Shown piece after piece: positions 32,369-41,123 of a stretch of DNA of 64,000 bases; positions within the stretch are counted from its first letter, which is position 1, and each line of letters opens with the position of its first letter. This DNA is from DATLSM01 sp963722965. Lineage in GTDB: Bacteria; Actinomycetota; Thermoleophilia; Solirubrobacterales; 70-9. Under the pieces are notes generated by a model. The model was not told the origin of the DNA, did no database searches, and was given only the letters and a program-made list of their open reading frames with translations. The translations under genes and the position numbers were made by a program. Location: contig CAVROX010000006.1 in NCBI GenBank assembly GCA_963722965.1, positions 1-64,000 of the forward strand, written 5' to 3'.

Positions 32369-34522
32369 TCACAGCGCGATCAGCTCGGTTGCGGCGGTCC
32401 CGAAGCGGTGCTGGGCGGCCTCGAGCAAGGGGCCCAGGGCCGGGGCGTCGAGGGAGCCGTGGCGGCTAAGCAAAGCGAGGATCTCCTCGCGGGCGCTGAG
32501 CAGCATCGGCGTGTCCTCGGGAAGGGTCGCGACGGCAAAGCGCGGCAGGCCGTGCTGGCGGGTGCCGAGGATCTCCCCCTCCCCGCGCAGGCCGAGGTCT
32601 ATCTCGGCGAGCTTGAAGCCGTCGCTCTCGCGCGCGAGAGCCTGCAGGCGGCGCCGCGCTAGGCCCCCGGCCTGCTCGGCAAAGAGCAGGCACTCGGAGG
32701 CGTGCTCTCCCCTCCCCACCCGACCCCGCAGCTGATGCAGCTGGGAGACCCCGTAGCGCTCGGCCCCCTCAATCACCATCACCGCCGCGTTGGGGACGTC
32801 GATCCCGACCTCGATCACAGTGGTCGAAACCAGTACGTCGGTTGTACCGGCGGCGAAAGCCTTCATCGCCGCCGCCTTGCGGGCCGCGGCCATCTGGCCG
32901 TGGATGACGCCGACCGCAAAGCCGCGAAGCTCCGCCCTGGCCAGGCGCTGCGCCTCCGCCTCAGCGGCCCTTCCCCCCAGCTTCTCGGACTCCTCGACCA
33001 AGGGGCAGACGACGTAGGCCTGGCGCCCCTGGCGCAGCCGTTCGCGGAGGAGCCGATAGGCCCCCGCACGTTCGCCCTCCGCGACCACCCGGGTGACTAC
33101 CGGCCGCCGTCCCGCGGGCAGCTCGTGCAGCGCGGTCGTGTCGAGCTCACCGTAGGTAGTCAGCGAGAGCGTCCTCGGGATCGGCGTCGCAGACATGTGC
33201 AGCAGGTGGGGAGCCATCCCCTCGATTCCCTTGGCCTCGAGCGCCCGGCGTTGGCGCACCCCGAAACGGTGCTGCTCGTCAACCACGCAGAGAGCGAGCC
33301 GCGCGAAGCGAACCTTGGGCTCGATCAGGGCATGGGTGCCGACGATCAGTCCCAGCTCGCCGCTGGCGAGGCGCTCCAGTGCCTCCCGGCGCCGCCGCGC
33401 GGGAGTGGCTCCCGTCAACAACGCAAAGGGGGTCGCCTCGCTGCCCAGCAGCTTGCCCAAAGTCTCCGCATGCTGTTCTGCGAGGGTCTCGGTAGGCGCC
33501 ATCAGCACTGCCTGGAACCGAGCTTCGAGCGCCCGCAGCATCGCGTACAGCGCCACCACGGTCTTTCCCGAGCCCACCTCCCCCATCAGCAGGCGCTGCA
33601 TCGGCTGCCCAGAGTCCAGGTCTGAGTCGATCACCTCAAATGCTTTGAGCTGATCCCCGGTCAGCTCAAAGGGCAACGATTCGATCCATCGCCTGACCAA
33701 CGCTCCCGGAGCTCCCAAGCGGGGGGCCGGCCGAGCCACCCGATGCGCCCTCTTGCGAGTCGCGAGCAGCGCCTGGTGCAGGAAGAGCTCTTCGAATGCG
33801 AGGCGTCCGCGGGCCTGCGCGACGTCTGCCTCGCACTCGGGAAAGTGGACGGCCCGAATCGCATCGCCCACCCCGGCCAGCCCGCGCCGAGCGCGCAACT
33901 CCGCCGGCAGCCCCTCAATCGCGTCTGGGGCCCAACGGCATGCCTGCTCAGCCCACTCCCGGATCCGCTGCGCCTTCAACCGTTCGGTCGCCGGGTGCAC
34001 GGGAACCACCTCCGCGGTGAGGCCGCCGCTTGCCGTGAACTCGTATTCGGCCACGCGGAATCCGCGCCCGTCTCGGGAGCCGGTCAACAAAAGCTCCGTT
34101 CCCGGCGCTAGCTTCCCCGCCAGCCAAGGCTGGTTGAACCAGGTGGCCCTGACCGAGCCCGAGCGGTCGCCGACTTTGACCGAGAGGATCGAGAGCCCGC
34201 GCCGGCGGAACCGGCTCGGCTTGGCGCTGAGCACCTGCACCGCGACGGTGCCCCGCCGCCCTGGCTCAAGTTCTGCCAACGGCTCGATCCGCCGCTCGCG
34301 GTGGCGCTGGGGAAAGCGCATCAAAAGGTCCTCAACCGTGGCGATTCCGGCCTCGGCGGCTGCCGCGGCGAGCCTCGGCCCGACGCCATCGAGAGCCGTC
34401 AACGCCGCCTCGAGCAGGCTCGGACGCGGCCAGCGGAGCGGCGCCTCTCGCAGCCGCGCGGCGTCTAGCTCCAGGGCGCCGGCAAAAGAGCGCACTACTG
34501 GGCGGCGAGCAACCACCACCAA
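32369..34522 (-). CDS. recG: ATP-dependent DNA helicase RecG
   Basis: A 717-residue RecG without frameshift. The wedge domain includes VEDLLMRFPQRHRERR and FNQPWLAGKLAPGTELLLTG. Motor motifs: LMGEVGSGKTVVALYAML (I), APTETLAEQHAETL (Ia), VVDEQHRFGVRQR (II, DEQH), LLHMSATPIPRTLSLTTYGE (III), VSTTVIEVGIDVPNAAVMVI (V) and QLRGRVGRGEHASECLLF (VI). The C-terminal TRG-type LGLRGEGEILGTRQHG is present. It remodels stalled forks and Holliday junctions. Its start region overlaps the 3' end of the DAK2 gene by 28 nt, so a start slightly downstream is possible. Confidence 0.95.
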   Translation of the reverse strand: MVVVARRPVVRSFAGALELDAARLREAPLRWPRPSLLEAALTALDGVGPRLAAAAAEAGIATVEDLLMRFPQRHRERRIEPLAELEPGRRGTVAVQVLSAKPSRFRRRGLSILSVKVGDRSGSVRATWFNQPWLAGKLAPGTELLLTGSRDGRGFRVAEYEFTASGGLTAEVVPVHPATERLKAQRIREWAEQACRWAPDAIEGLPAELRARRGLAGVGDAIRAVHFPECEADVAQARGRLAFEELFLHQALLATRKRAHRVARPAPRLGAPGALVRRWIESLPFELTGDQLKAFEVIDSDLDSGQPMQRLLMGEVGSGKTVVALYAMLRALEARFQAVLMAPTETLAEQHAETLGKLLGSEATPFALLTGATPARRRREALERLASGELGLIVGTHALIEPKVRFARLALCVVDEQHRFGVRQRRALEAKGIEGMAPHLLHMSATPIPRTLSLTTYGELDTTALHELPAGRRPVVTRVVAEGERAGAYRLLRERLRQGRQAYVVCPLVEESEKLGGRAAEAEAQRLARAELRGFAVGVIHGQMAAARKAAAMKAFAAGTTDVLVSTTVIEVGIDVPNAAVMVIEGAERYGVSQLHQLRGRVGRGEHASECLLFAEQAGGLARRRLQALARESDGFKLAEIDLGLRGEGEILGTRQHGLPRFAVATLPEDTPMLLSAREEILALLSRHGSLDAPALGPLLEAAQHRFGTAATELIAL

Positions 34523-36126
34523 CTCGGCTGGCCACCCTCGTGGGCCTCGACCTCGACCCCATCGGGGGCGTGGGAGTCGATCTCAGCCAGCGGGATTGGG
34601 GCGCCCTCGCCGGCGATCACGGTGACGATTTCTGCGCCCGCGGCGAGGTGCTCGATCGTCCGCGCCAGGGTCGAGCCGGCGCCACCCCAGGCGACGATCT
34701 CCCCGGCGGCGAAGCCGACGGCGTCTCCCTGGCGGAAGCGACCCCTGGCGTCGTCGCGGGCGGCCGGGGCCACGCCGCCGGTGATGATCCCCGCAAGCGC
34801 CCCGGCGAGGCGCTCGGCGTTGCGCTCGGCCGACTGCGCCGGATCGAGCTCGACCAGGGCCAAGAGGCCCGCCTGCTGGGAGTGGGCCGGGAGCACTCGG
34901 GCCGGCTTCTCTGACAGCTCGCAGGCGCGCTCGGCGGCCATCATCGCGTTCGCGGAGCTCGGCAACACCAGTACCTCATCGGCGGAGACCTCGTGGATCC
35001 CCGCCAGCAGCTCGTAGGTGGAGGGGTTGAGGGTCTCCCCGCAGGGGACTACGTGCGCGCCGAGCTCGGTAAAGAGCCGCTCGATCCCGGCACCCGCGGC
35101 GACAGCGAGGACCCCGGTTCGCCCGGCGGCGAGCCGCGCTTCGCGCTCTGCCACCTGCTCGCGCATGTCGGCGACGTCGAGGTTGGTCACCTCGCCGACA
35201 TCCTCAAAGATGGCGACCGCAGCCTCGGGCTCGTCGGTGTGGACGTGGACCTTGAGCGTCACCTCGTCGCCGACGACGAGGACTGAGTCGCCCAACCCCT
35301 CCAGCCGCGGCACGAACTCCCGCCCAGCCAGGCCCCGACCGGAGACGATGAAGTTGGTGCAGTAGCGGTAGCGACTGTCCTCATGGTGGGGGCGGCTGAG
35401 GCGGGGAACCTCGTGACGGGGAACCTCGGGTAGCTCGGCGCCCTCGCCGCGCAGCCCGGCGACAACCCCGGCGAGGATCAGCACCAAGCCGTAACCGCCG
35501 GCGTCGACGACGCCCGCCTCCCGCAGGACCTCGAGCTGCTCTGGCGTTCGCTCCACCGCCTGCTCGCCGTCGGCGATCGCCCGCTCGAGCACCTCGGCGA
35601 GGATCGCGTCCTGCTGCTCCTCGCTGACGTCGCGGTCAAGCCGCTGACGGCCAGCTTCCAGGTGGGCGAGCTGGCGGGCGATCGAGTGCGCCATCTCACG
35701 GAAGACGGTGAGCATCGTCCCCTCGGCCGGCTCGCGAACCGAATCGTAGGCGGCATCGGCCGCGCTGGCGAAGGCGGAGGCCACCAATACCGGGTCGACC
35801 AGCTCGCCCGGCCGGCTCGCCAGCTCCTCGGCCGCCCCGCGGACGATCTGGCTGAGAATCACCCCGGAGTTGCCCCGCGCCCCCAGCAGCGCCGCACGGG
35901 CAAGCGCCTGGACCAGCCGGGTGCGCCCGACCTCGTCGATCTCCAGACCGTCGAGCCGATCGAGCTCCTCCATCACCGCGCGCATCGTCATCGCCATGTT
36001 GTCGCCGGTATCGCCGTCGGCGACCGGGAAGACATTGAGGTCGTTGACCTCCTGGCGGCGGGCCTCCAGGGAGGCGTAGGCGGAGCCGACGACCCGCCGG
36101 AAGCGCTCTATCGAGGGATCGACCAT
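34495..36126 (-). CDS. DAK2 domain kinase, FakA-like
   Basis: A 543-residue protein. The N-terminal DhaL/DAK2 nucleotide-binding domain has NDLNVFPVADGDTGDNMAMT (metal-binding Asp triad), ALLGARGNSGVILSQI and VVDAGGYGLVLILAG. The middle and C-terminal parts match fatty-acid kinase FakA: YRYCTNFIVSG, LGDSVLVVGDEVTLKVHVHT, and SANAMMAAERACEL. Start MVDPSIERFRRVVGSA at 36126. With a DegV/FakB lipid-binding partner (not in this window) it phosphorylates fatty acids. It lies immediately upstream of recG, the arrangement also found in Firmicutes. Intact. Confidence 0.88.
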   Translation of the reverse strand: MVDPSIERFRRVVGSAYASLEARRQEVNDLNVFPVADGDTGDNMAMTMRAVMEELDRLDGLEIDEVGRTRLVQALARAALLGARGNSGVILSQIVRGAAEELASRPGELVDPVLVASAFASAADAAYDSVREPAEGTMLTVFREMAHSIARQLAHLEAGRQRLDRDVSEEQQDAILAEVLERAIADGEQAVERTPEQLEVLREAGVVDAGGYGLVLILAGVVAGLRGEGAELPEVPRHEVPRLSRPHHEDSRYRYCTNFIVSGRGLAGREFVPRLEGLGDSVLVVGDEVTLKVHVHTDEPEAAVAIFEDVGEVTNLDVADMREQVAEREARLAAGRTGVLAVAAGAGIERLFTELGAHVVPCGETLNPSTYELLAGIHEVSADEVLVLPSSANAMMAAERACELSEKPARVLPAHSQQAGLLALVELDPAQSAERNAERLAGALAGIITGGVAPAARDDARGRFRQGDAVGFAAGEIVAWGGAGSTLARTIEHLAAGAEIVTVIAGEGAPIPLAEIDSHAPDGVEVEAHEGGQPSWWWLLAAQ

Positions 36127-36197
36127 CAGAACGGAATTTAGCCGCAGCACCCGGACGGCCGCTGACGAGGGAACCACGTTGCTAGCGTCCGGACCCG
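36127..36197. promoter_or_regulatory. Divergent promoter region between the DAK2 kinase and MMPL genes
   Basis: These 71 bases separate two divergent start codons. On the minus strand GGCTAAATT gives a TAAATT -10-like box 9 bases before the kinase ATG. On the plus strand TAGCGT near 36182 is a weaker candidate for the transporter. No clear operator is visible. Confidence 0.3.
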
Positions 36198-38402
36198 ATG
36201 CGCGGCCTCGGCGAGTGGTGCACAACCCATCGAAAGACGGTGATCGGCTCCTGGATCGCGGTTCTGATCGCCGTCGGTTTTGCCGCCGGCTCGGCGGGGT
36301 CCTCGTTCTCCCAGAACTTCCAGCTGCCCTCGACTGGCTCCCAGCGGGCAGCTGACCTGCTCAAGGAACGCTTCCCGGCCCGCTCGGGCGAAACCGCTCA
36401 GATCGTCTTCCGGGCACCGGGCGGCGTTGGCGCAGCGCCGATCAAGCGGCAGATGCAGGCCGTCTTCGCCAGGGTCAAACGGGTGCCCCACGTAAGCGGG
36501 GTCTTGAGTCCCTACTCGAGCAGCGCGGGTGCGGCGATCAGCAAAGACGGCGAGATCGCCTACGCCACTGTCCAGTTCGACCTGCCCACCAGCAAGCTCC
36601 CCAAGGAAGACGTACGGCAGGTGATGGGAATCGGCGAAGCCGCCGCGGGCCCCAAGCTGCAGGTCGAGTTCGGCGGCCAGCCGATCGAGCAGGCTCGCCA
36701 GGAAAAGGGCGACACCTCGTTTGCGATCGGGTTGGGGGCCGCGATCGTGATCTTGCTACTGACATTCGGCTCGCTGGTGGCGATGGGCCTGCCGCTGATC
36801 ACAGCCCTGTTTGCGCTCGGGGTCGGCCTCAGCCTGGTGACGCTCGCCACCCACATCCTCAGCACGCCCCAGTTCGCGCCACAGCTGGCGGCGATGATCG
36901 GGCTCGGCGTCGGGATCGACTACGCGCTGTTCATCGTCACCCGCTTTCGCAACGGACTCGCAGAGGGTCTTGAGCCCCGCCAGGCGGCCGTACGCTCGAT
37001 CGACACCGCCGGGCGCGCCGTCCTCTTCGCCGGCACCACGGTGATCATCGCCCTGATGGGGATGCTGCTGCTCGGCGTCACCTTCCTCTATGGGGTCGCG
37101 CTCGCCGCCGCGGTGGCGGTGCTGATGACGATGGTCGCAGCGCTCACCGTGCTGCCGGCGCTGCTGACGATCGCCGGGCGCCGGGTCGACCGCCTCCGGG
37201 TGCCGGGTCTGGGCAAGGGCAAGGCCGAGGCGGGCGCCGGGAGCCGCTGGTATCGCTGGAGCCGCCTGATCCAACACCACCCGCTAACGGCGATGGCGCT
37301 CTCCGGCGGGCTCCTGCTCGCCCTCTGCATCCCGGCGCTCTCGCTGCGGTTGGGGTCAAGCGACGCCGGCTCTGATCCAGCGGGCAGCACGACGCGCCAG
37401 GCCTATGACCTGCTGGCCGAGGGCTTTGGGCCCGGCTTCAACGGACCGCTGCAGGTCGTCGTCGCCCTACCTCCCGGCGGCGGAGGGAGCTCGCTCGCCC
37501 AGCTCAGCGCCGCCTTCAAGGGGCAGCCGGGCGTCGCCAGGGTCGCCCCCGTGACGCTCAACCCCGCCAAGGACACCGGCGTGATCTTGGTCTACCCGAC
37601 CACCTCGCCGCAGAGCGAAGCAACGACGCAGCTCTTGCGCCGTCTGCGCTCCGACGTCATCCCGCCGATCGAGCAGCGCACCGGGGCCGCCGTCTACATC
37701 GGCGGCGCGACGGCGATCTTCGAGGACTTCGGCAACGTCCTCGCCGAAAAGCTGCCGCTCTTCATCGGGGTTGTCGTGCTGCTCTCGGCACTACTGCTGA
37801 TGGCGGTCTTCCGCTCGGTGTTGGTGCCGCTGAAGGCGATGGTGATGAACCTGCTCAGCATCGGCGCCGCTTTCGGGGTGGTGGTTGCGGTCTTCCAGTG
37901 GGGGTGGCTAGATAGCCTGATCGGAGTCGACAGCACCGGGCCGATCGAGTCCTTCCTGCCCGTCTTTCTCTTTGCGATCGTCTTCGGTCTCTCGATGGAC
38001 TACGAGGTCTTCCTGATGTCGAGGATCCACGAACAGTGGGAGAACACACACGACGCGACGCGGGCAGTGACCCAGGGCCTGGCGTTGACCGGGCGGGTGA
38101 TAACCGCGGCGGCGGCGATCATGGTCACGGTCTTTGCCTCCTTCATGCTCGGCGAAAACCGGGTCATCAAACTCTTCGGCCTCGGTCTCTCCGCTGCCGT
38201 GCTGATCGACGCGCTGGTGATCCGTTCGGTCCTGGTCCCGGCGATCATGCAGCTCTTCGGCGGCCGCGCCTGGTGGATCCCGGCCTGGCTTGGGCGGATC
38301 CTCCCCCGCCTCTCGGTCGAGCCGGTCGAGGAGGCCCCGGCGGGAGGGACCTCGAGCCTGCGTCCGAGCGGGAAGCCAGCGCTGGGCGACTCGGAGCCTT
38401 GA
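36198..38402 (+). CDS. MMPL/RND family transporter
   Basis: A 734-residue membrane protein with the two-fold repeat of MmpL/HAE3-type transporters. TM1 (about residues 15-33) is followed by an outside loop (to about 175), then a cluster of five helices containing AMIGLGVGIDYALFIVTRFR. In the second half, TM7 is near 373-390, a second loop, and helices with FGLSMDYEVFLMSRIHEQWE. The two charged TM segments with GxDYAL and SMDYEVF are the proton-relay signatures. It likely exports a lipid or hydrophobic compound; the substrate is unknown. It stands alone, ending 3 nt before the convergent rpmB. Confidence 0.9.
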   Translation: MRGLGEWCTTHRKTVIGSWIAVLIAVGFAAGSAGSSFSQNFQLPSTGSQRAADLLKERFPARSGETAQIVFRAPGGVGAAPIKRQMQAVFARVKRVPHVSGVLSPYSSSAGAAISKDGEIAYATVQFDLPTSKLPKEDVRQVMGIGEAAAGPKLQVEFGGQPIEQARQEKGDTSFAIGLGAAIVILLLTFGSLVAMGLPLITALFALGVGLSLVTLATHILSTPQFAPQLAAMIGLGVGIDYALFIVTRFRNGLAEGLEPRQAAVRSIDTAGRAVLFAGTTVIIALMGMLLLGVTFLYGVALAAAVAVLMTMVAALTVLPALLTIAGRRVDRLRVPGLGKGKAEAGAGSRWYRWSRLIQHHPLTAMALSGGLLLALCIPALSLRLGSSDAGSDPAGSTTRQAYDLLAEGFGPGFNGPLQVVVALPPGGGGSSLAQLSAAFKGQPGVARVAPVTLNPAKDTGVILVYPTTSPQSEATTQLLRRLRSDVIPPIEQRTGAAVYIGGATAIFEDFGNVLAEKLPLFIGVVVLLSALLLMAVFRSVLVPLKAMVMNLLSIGAAFGVVVAVFQWGWLDSLIGVDSTGPIESFLPVFLFAIVFGLSMDYEVFLMSRIHEQWENTHDATRAVTQGLALTGRVITAAAAIMVTVFASFMLGENRVIKLFGLGLSAAVLIDALVIRSVLVPAIMQLFGGRAWWIPAWLGRILPRLSVEPVEEAPAGGTSSLRPSGKPALGDSEP

Positions 38403-38405
38403 CCG

Positions 38406-38597
38406 CTAGGCGGCCTTGACGATCTTGTTCGACTTCAGGCAGCGGGTGCAGACGTAGGCTCGCAGCGTGCGGCCGCCCTCCTTGATCCGCACCTTCTGGA
38501 GGTTCGGGTCAAAGCGTCGCTTGGTGGCGACCATCGAGTGGCTGCGGGACTGGCCGAATCCCGGTCCCTTGCCGCAGCTGTGGCATACCTTGGCCAT
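38406..38597 (-). CDS. rpmB: 50S ribosomal protein L28
   Basis: A 63-residue zinc-type L28. MAKVCHSCGKGPGFGQSRSH has the first Cys pair and YVCTRCLKSNKIVKAA the second; HSMVATKRRFDPNLQKVRI is the conserved core. The ATG at 38597 is the universal MAKVC start, with a TACCAT -10-like box 11 nt upstream. It ends convergent with the MMPL gene. Confidence 0.94.
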   Translation of the reverse strand: MAKVCHSCGKGPGFGQSRSHSMVATKRRFDPNLQKVRIKEGGRTLRAYVCTRCLKSNKIVKAA

Positions 38598-38608
38598 CGG
38601 GACGCAGG

Positions 38609-38614
38609 ATGGTA
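38609..38614 (-). promoter_or_regulatory. Putative -10 box of rpmB
   Basis: GGGGCTACCAT on the minus strand places TACCAT 11 nt before the rpmB ATG, nearly the same arrangement as upstream of rpmF. It lies just after the 3' end of ribH, so rpmB probably has its own promoter giving an almost leaderless transcript. Confidence 0.4.
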
Positions 38615-38619
38615 GCCCC

Positions 38620-39114
38620 TCAAGCTGCCCGGCGTTTGAGCAGCGCCATGCGGGCGACGGTGAGGGCCGCGTTGCGGCCCTGGTCGCGCTTGCCACCGCC
38701 GGCGCGGGCGAGCGCCTGCTCCATCGTGTCGCAGGTGATCACCCCGAAGGCGCAGGGCACCCCGGTCTGCAGCTGCACCTCCTGGATGCCGCGCGCCGCC
38801 TCAGCACAGACAAACTCATAGTGGTCGGTCTCGCCGCGGATGACGACGCCGAGGCAGGCGACCCCCGCAAAGCGGCCGCTGGCGGCGTGGAGCTTGGCGG
38901 CGAAGGGCAGCTCGTAGGCGCCGGGCACCGAAACCTGGCTGACCGAGGAGGCGGGCACGCCGGCGAGCTCAAACCCCTCGTTGGCGCCCCGCAGCAGCCG
39001 CTCGGCGAGATCCTCATAGAAGCGGCCGACGCAGACCGCGAAGCGCAGCGGGGCGAGGACCGCGCGCTCATCCTCTCCGAACTCCTCAAGGAAGGCGGTG
39101 GACTCAGCCATCAC
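38620..39114 (-). CDS. ribH: 6,7-dimethyl-8-ribityllumazine synthase
   Basis: A 164-residue lumazine synthase. VSVPGAYELPFAAKLHAASG, CLGVVIRGETDHYEFVCAEA (catalytic His in the H-Y-E context) and PCAFGVITCDTMEQALARAG are all family landmarks. It condenses the pyrimidine with dihydroxybutanone phosphate in the penultimate riboflavin step. It is the last gene of ribD-ribE-ribBA-ribH, 33 nt after ribBA. Start ATG at 39114 or the adjacent ATG at 39111. Confidence 0.93.
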   Translation of the reverse strand: MMAESTAFLEEFGEDERAVLAPLRFAVCVGRFYEDLAERLLRGANEGFELAGVPASSVSQVSVPGAYELPFAAKLHAASGRFAGVACLGVVIRGETDHYEFVCAEAARGIQEVQLQTGVPCAFGVITCDTMEQALARAGGGKRDQGRNAALTVARMALLKRRAA

Positions 39115-39147
39115 AGAGGTCCGCTCGGCGGCTCGGCGCTCGGCTCC

Positions 39148-40505
39148 CTAACCCTCAAGCCCACGGTCACCCCCCTGCGCCTGATCCGCGGCTGGATTTC
39201 GGGGGCTGCGCTGCTCCTCGTTGTGGATCATCTCCTCGTCGAGGGCGAGGCCCTGGTGGTGCAGCGTGTGGCCGAGCTTGTCGCGCTTGGCGCGCAGGTA
39301 AGCCTCGTTGTGGGCGTTGGGAACGCGCCTCGATCGGCACCTGCTCGGTGACCGAGAGGCCGTAACCCTCGAGACCGACGATCTTCTTCGGGTTGTTGGT
39401 GAGGATCCGGATGCTGGTCAGGCCGAGGTCGGCGAGGATCTGGGCGCCGATCCCGTAGTCGCGCAGGTCGGCGGGGAAGCCGAGCCGGAGGTTGGCCTCG
39501 ACCGTGTCGAGCGCCCTCCTCCTGGAGCTCGTAGGCGCGCAGCTTGTTGAGCAGGCCGATCCCGCGGCCCTCCTGGGCGAGGTAGAGCAGGACGCCGCGG
39601 CCCTCGCGCTCGATCATCGCTCAGCGCCGCCTCGAGCTGCTCGCCGCAGTCGCAGCGCAGCGAGTGGAAGACGTCGCCGGTGAGGCACTCGGAGTGGACG
39701 CGGACGAGCACGTCCTCGGCGCCGTCGACCTCGCCCTTGACGAGCGCGACGTGGTGCTTGCCGTCGACAAGGGAGCGGTAGCCGACCGCGGTGAAGTCGC
39801 CGAACTCGGTCGGCAGGGCGGTCGCGACGACCCGTTCGACGAGCTTCTCGGTGCGGCGGCGGTAGTCGATCAGCTCGGCGACCGTGATCATCTTCAGGCC
39901 GTGGCGCTCGCAGTAGGGGACGAGGTCCGGGCACCCGGGCCATCGTCCCGTCGTCATTCATGATCTCGCAGATGACGCCGGCTGGGGTGAGGCCGGCGAG
40001 GCGGGCGAGGTCGACCGCGGCCTCGGTCTGGCCGGCGCGCTCCAGCACGCCGCCGTCTTTTGCCTTGAGCGGGAAGACGTGCCCGGGCTGGACGAGGTCG
40101 CGCGGGGCCGAGCGGGGGTCGATCGCGACCTGGATCGTGTGGGCGCGGTCGTGGGCGGAGATGCCCGTCGTGACGCCCTGCCGAGCCTCGACGGAGACCG
40201 TGAAGGCGGTCTGAAGCGGCGCCTCGTTCTTAGCCGCCATCAGGTTGAGGCCGAGCGCCTCGCAGCGCTCTGAGCGTGAGCGAGAGGCAGATCAGGCCGC
40301 GCCCCTCCTTGGCCATGAAGTTGATCGCCTCGGGCGTGGCGAACTGCGCCGCCATCGTCAGGTCGCCCTCGTTCTCGCGGGTCTCGTCGTCGCAGACGAC
40401 GACCATCCGCCCGCGGCGGATGTCCTCGATCGCCTCCTCGACGGTCGAGAAGTTGCTCTCGGCGGTCGCGCTCGGGGCTTCGTCTGTTCTGTGGCTCTCG
40501 GTCAT
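39148..40505 (-). CDS. ribBA: Bifunctional DHBP synthase / GTP cyclohydrolase II, frameshifted
   Basis: The N-terminal RibB half: MTESHRTDEAPSATAESNFS, MVVVCDDETRENEGDLTMAA, FMAKEGRGLICLSLT and an internal RAHTIQVAIDPR segment. The C-terminal RibA half: VLVRVHSECLTGDVFHSLRC with DCGEQLEAAL (zinc Cys) and GVLLYLAQEGRGIGLLNKLR (GTP-binding). It ends GGDRGLEG. It supplies both substrates for the riboflavin pathway. About seven indels lie between 39320 and 40280, probably sequence errors because both active sites are intact. It lies 5 nt after ribE. Confidence 0.88.
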
Positions 40506-40510
40506 ACGGT

Positions 40511-41122
40511 TCAGGCTCGCTCCTCTTTGCCTTTGCCAAATGGTTGCATCAACCTCTCCACGTACTTGGCGATCACGTCGCACTCGAGGTTCAGCCGATC
40601 TCCCGGTTGGGCCTCGCCGAGGTTGGTCCGCTCGAGCGTCTCAGGGATGAGGAAAACATCGGCCCAGGAATCGCCCAAATCGGCGACCGTGAGGCTGACA
40701 CCCTCCAGCGCGATCGAGCCCTTCGCGACGACGTAGCGCGCCAACTCCAAGCCCAAAGAGACGCGCAAGCGCCGCGCGAAACCATCCGCCTTGACCGAGA
40801 GGACCTGCGCGATCCCATCGACGTGCCCCTGCACGATGTGCCCGCCGAGGCGCTCGGAGGCCTTCATCGCCAGCTCGAGGTTGACCCGACTGCCGACCCC
40901 GAGCCCCCCCAGCGAGGTGAGCGAGAGGGTCTGGTTCATCGCCTCGGTCTCGATGCCGTCGCCCTCGGCGGCCGTCGCGCTCAGACAGACGCCGCTCACG
41001 GCAACCGAATCTCCCCGCGCAACCTCGGCGCCCAGAGGCGTCGCGATCCGCAAGCGCGCGCCCGCGGGGCCCGAAACGAGCGACTCGACGGTGCCGATGT
41101 CCTCGATCAGGCCCGTGAACAC
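40511..41122 (-). CDS. ribE: Riboflavin synthase alpha subunit
   Basis: A 203-residue enzyme with the internal two-fold repeat. MFTGLIEDIGTVESLVSG is the near-universal start, GDSVAVSGVCLSATA the first barrel motif, and LGGHIVQGHVDGIAQVLSV plus GSIALEGVSLTVADLGDS the second. It dismutates lumazine to riboflavin. It starts 1 nt after the ribD stop. Intact. Confidence 0.94.
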   Translation of the reverse strand: MFTGLIEDIGTVESLVSGPAGARLRIATPLGAEVARGDSVAVSGVCLSATAAEGDGIETEAMNQTLSLTSLGGLGVGSRVNLELAMKASERLGGHIVQGHVDGIAQVLSVKADGFARRLRVSLGLELARYVVAKGSIALEGVSLTVADLGDSWADVFLIPETLERTNLGEAQPGDRLNLECDVIAKYVERLMQPFGKGKEERA

Positions 41123-41123
41123 C

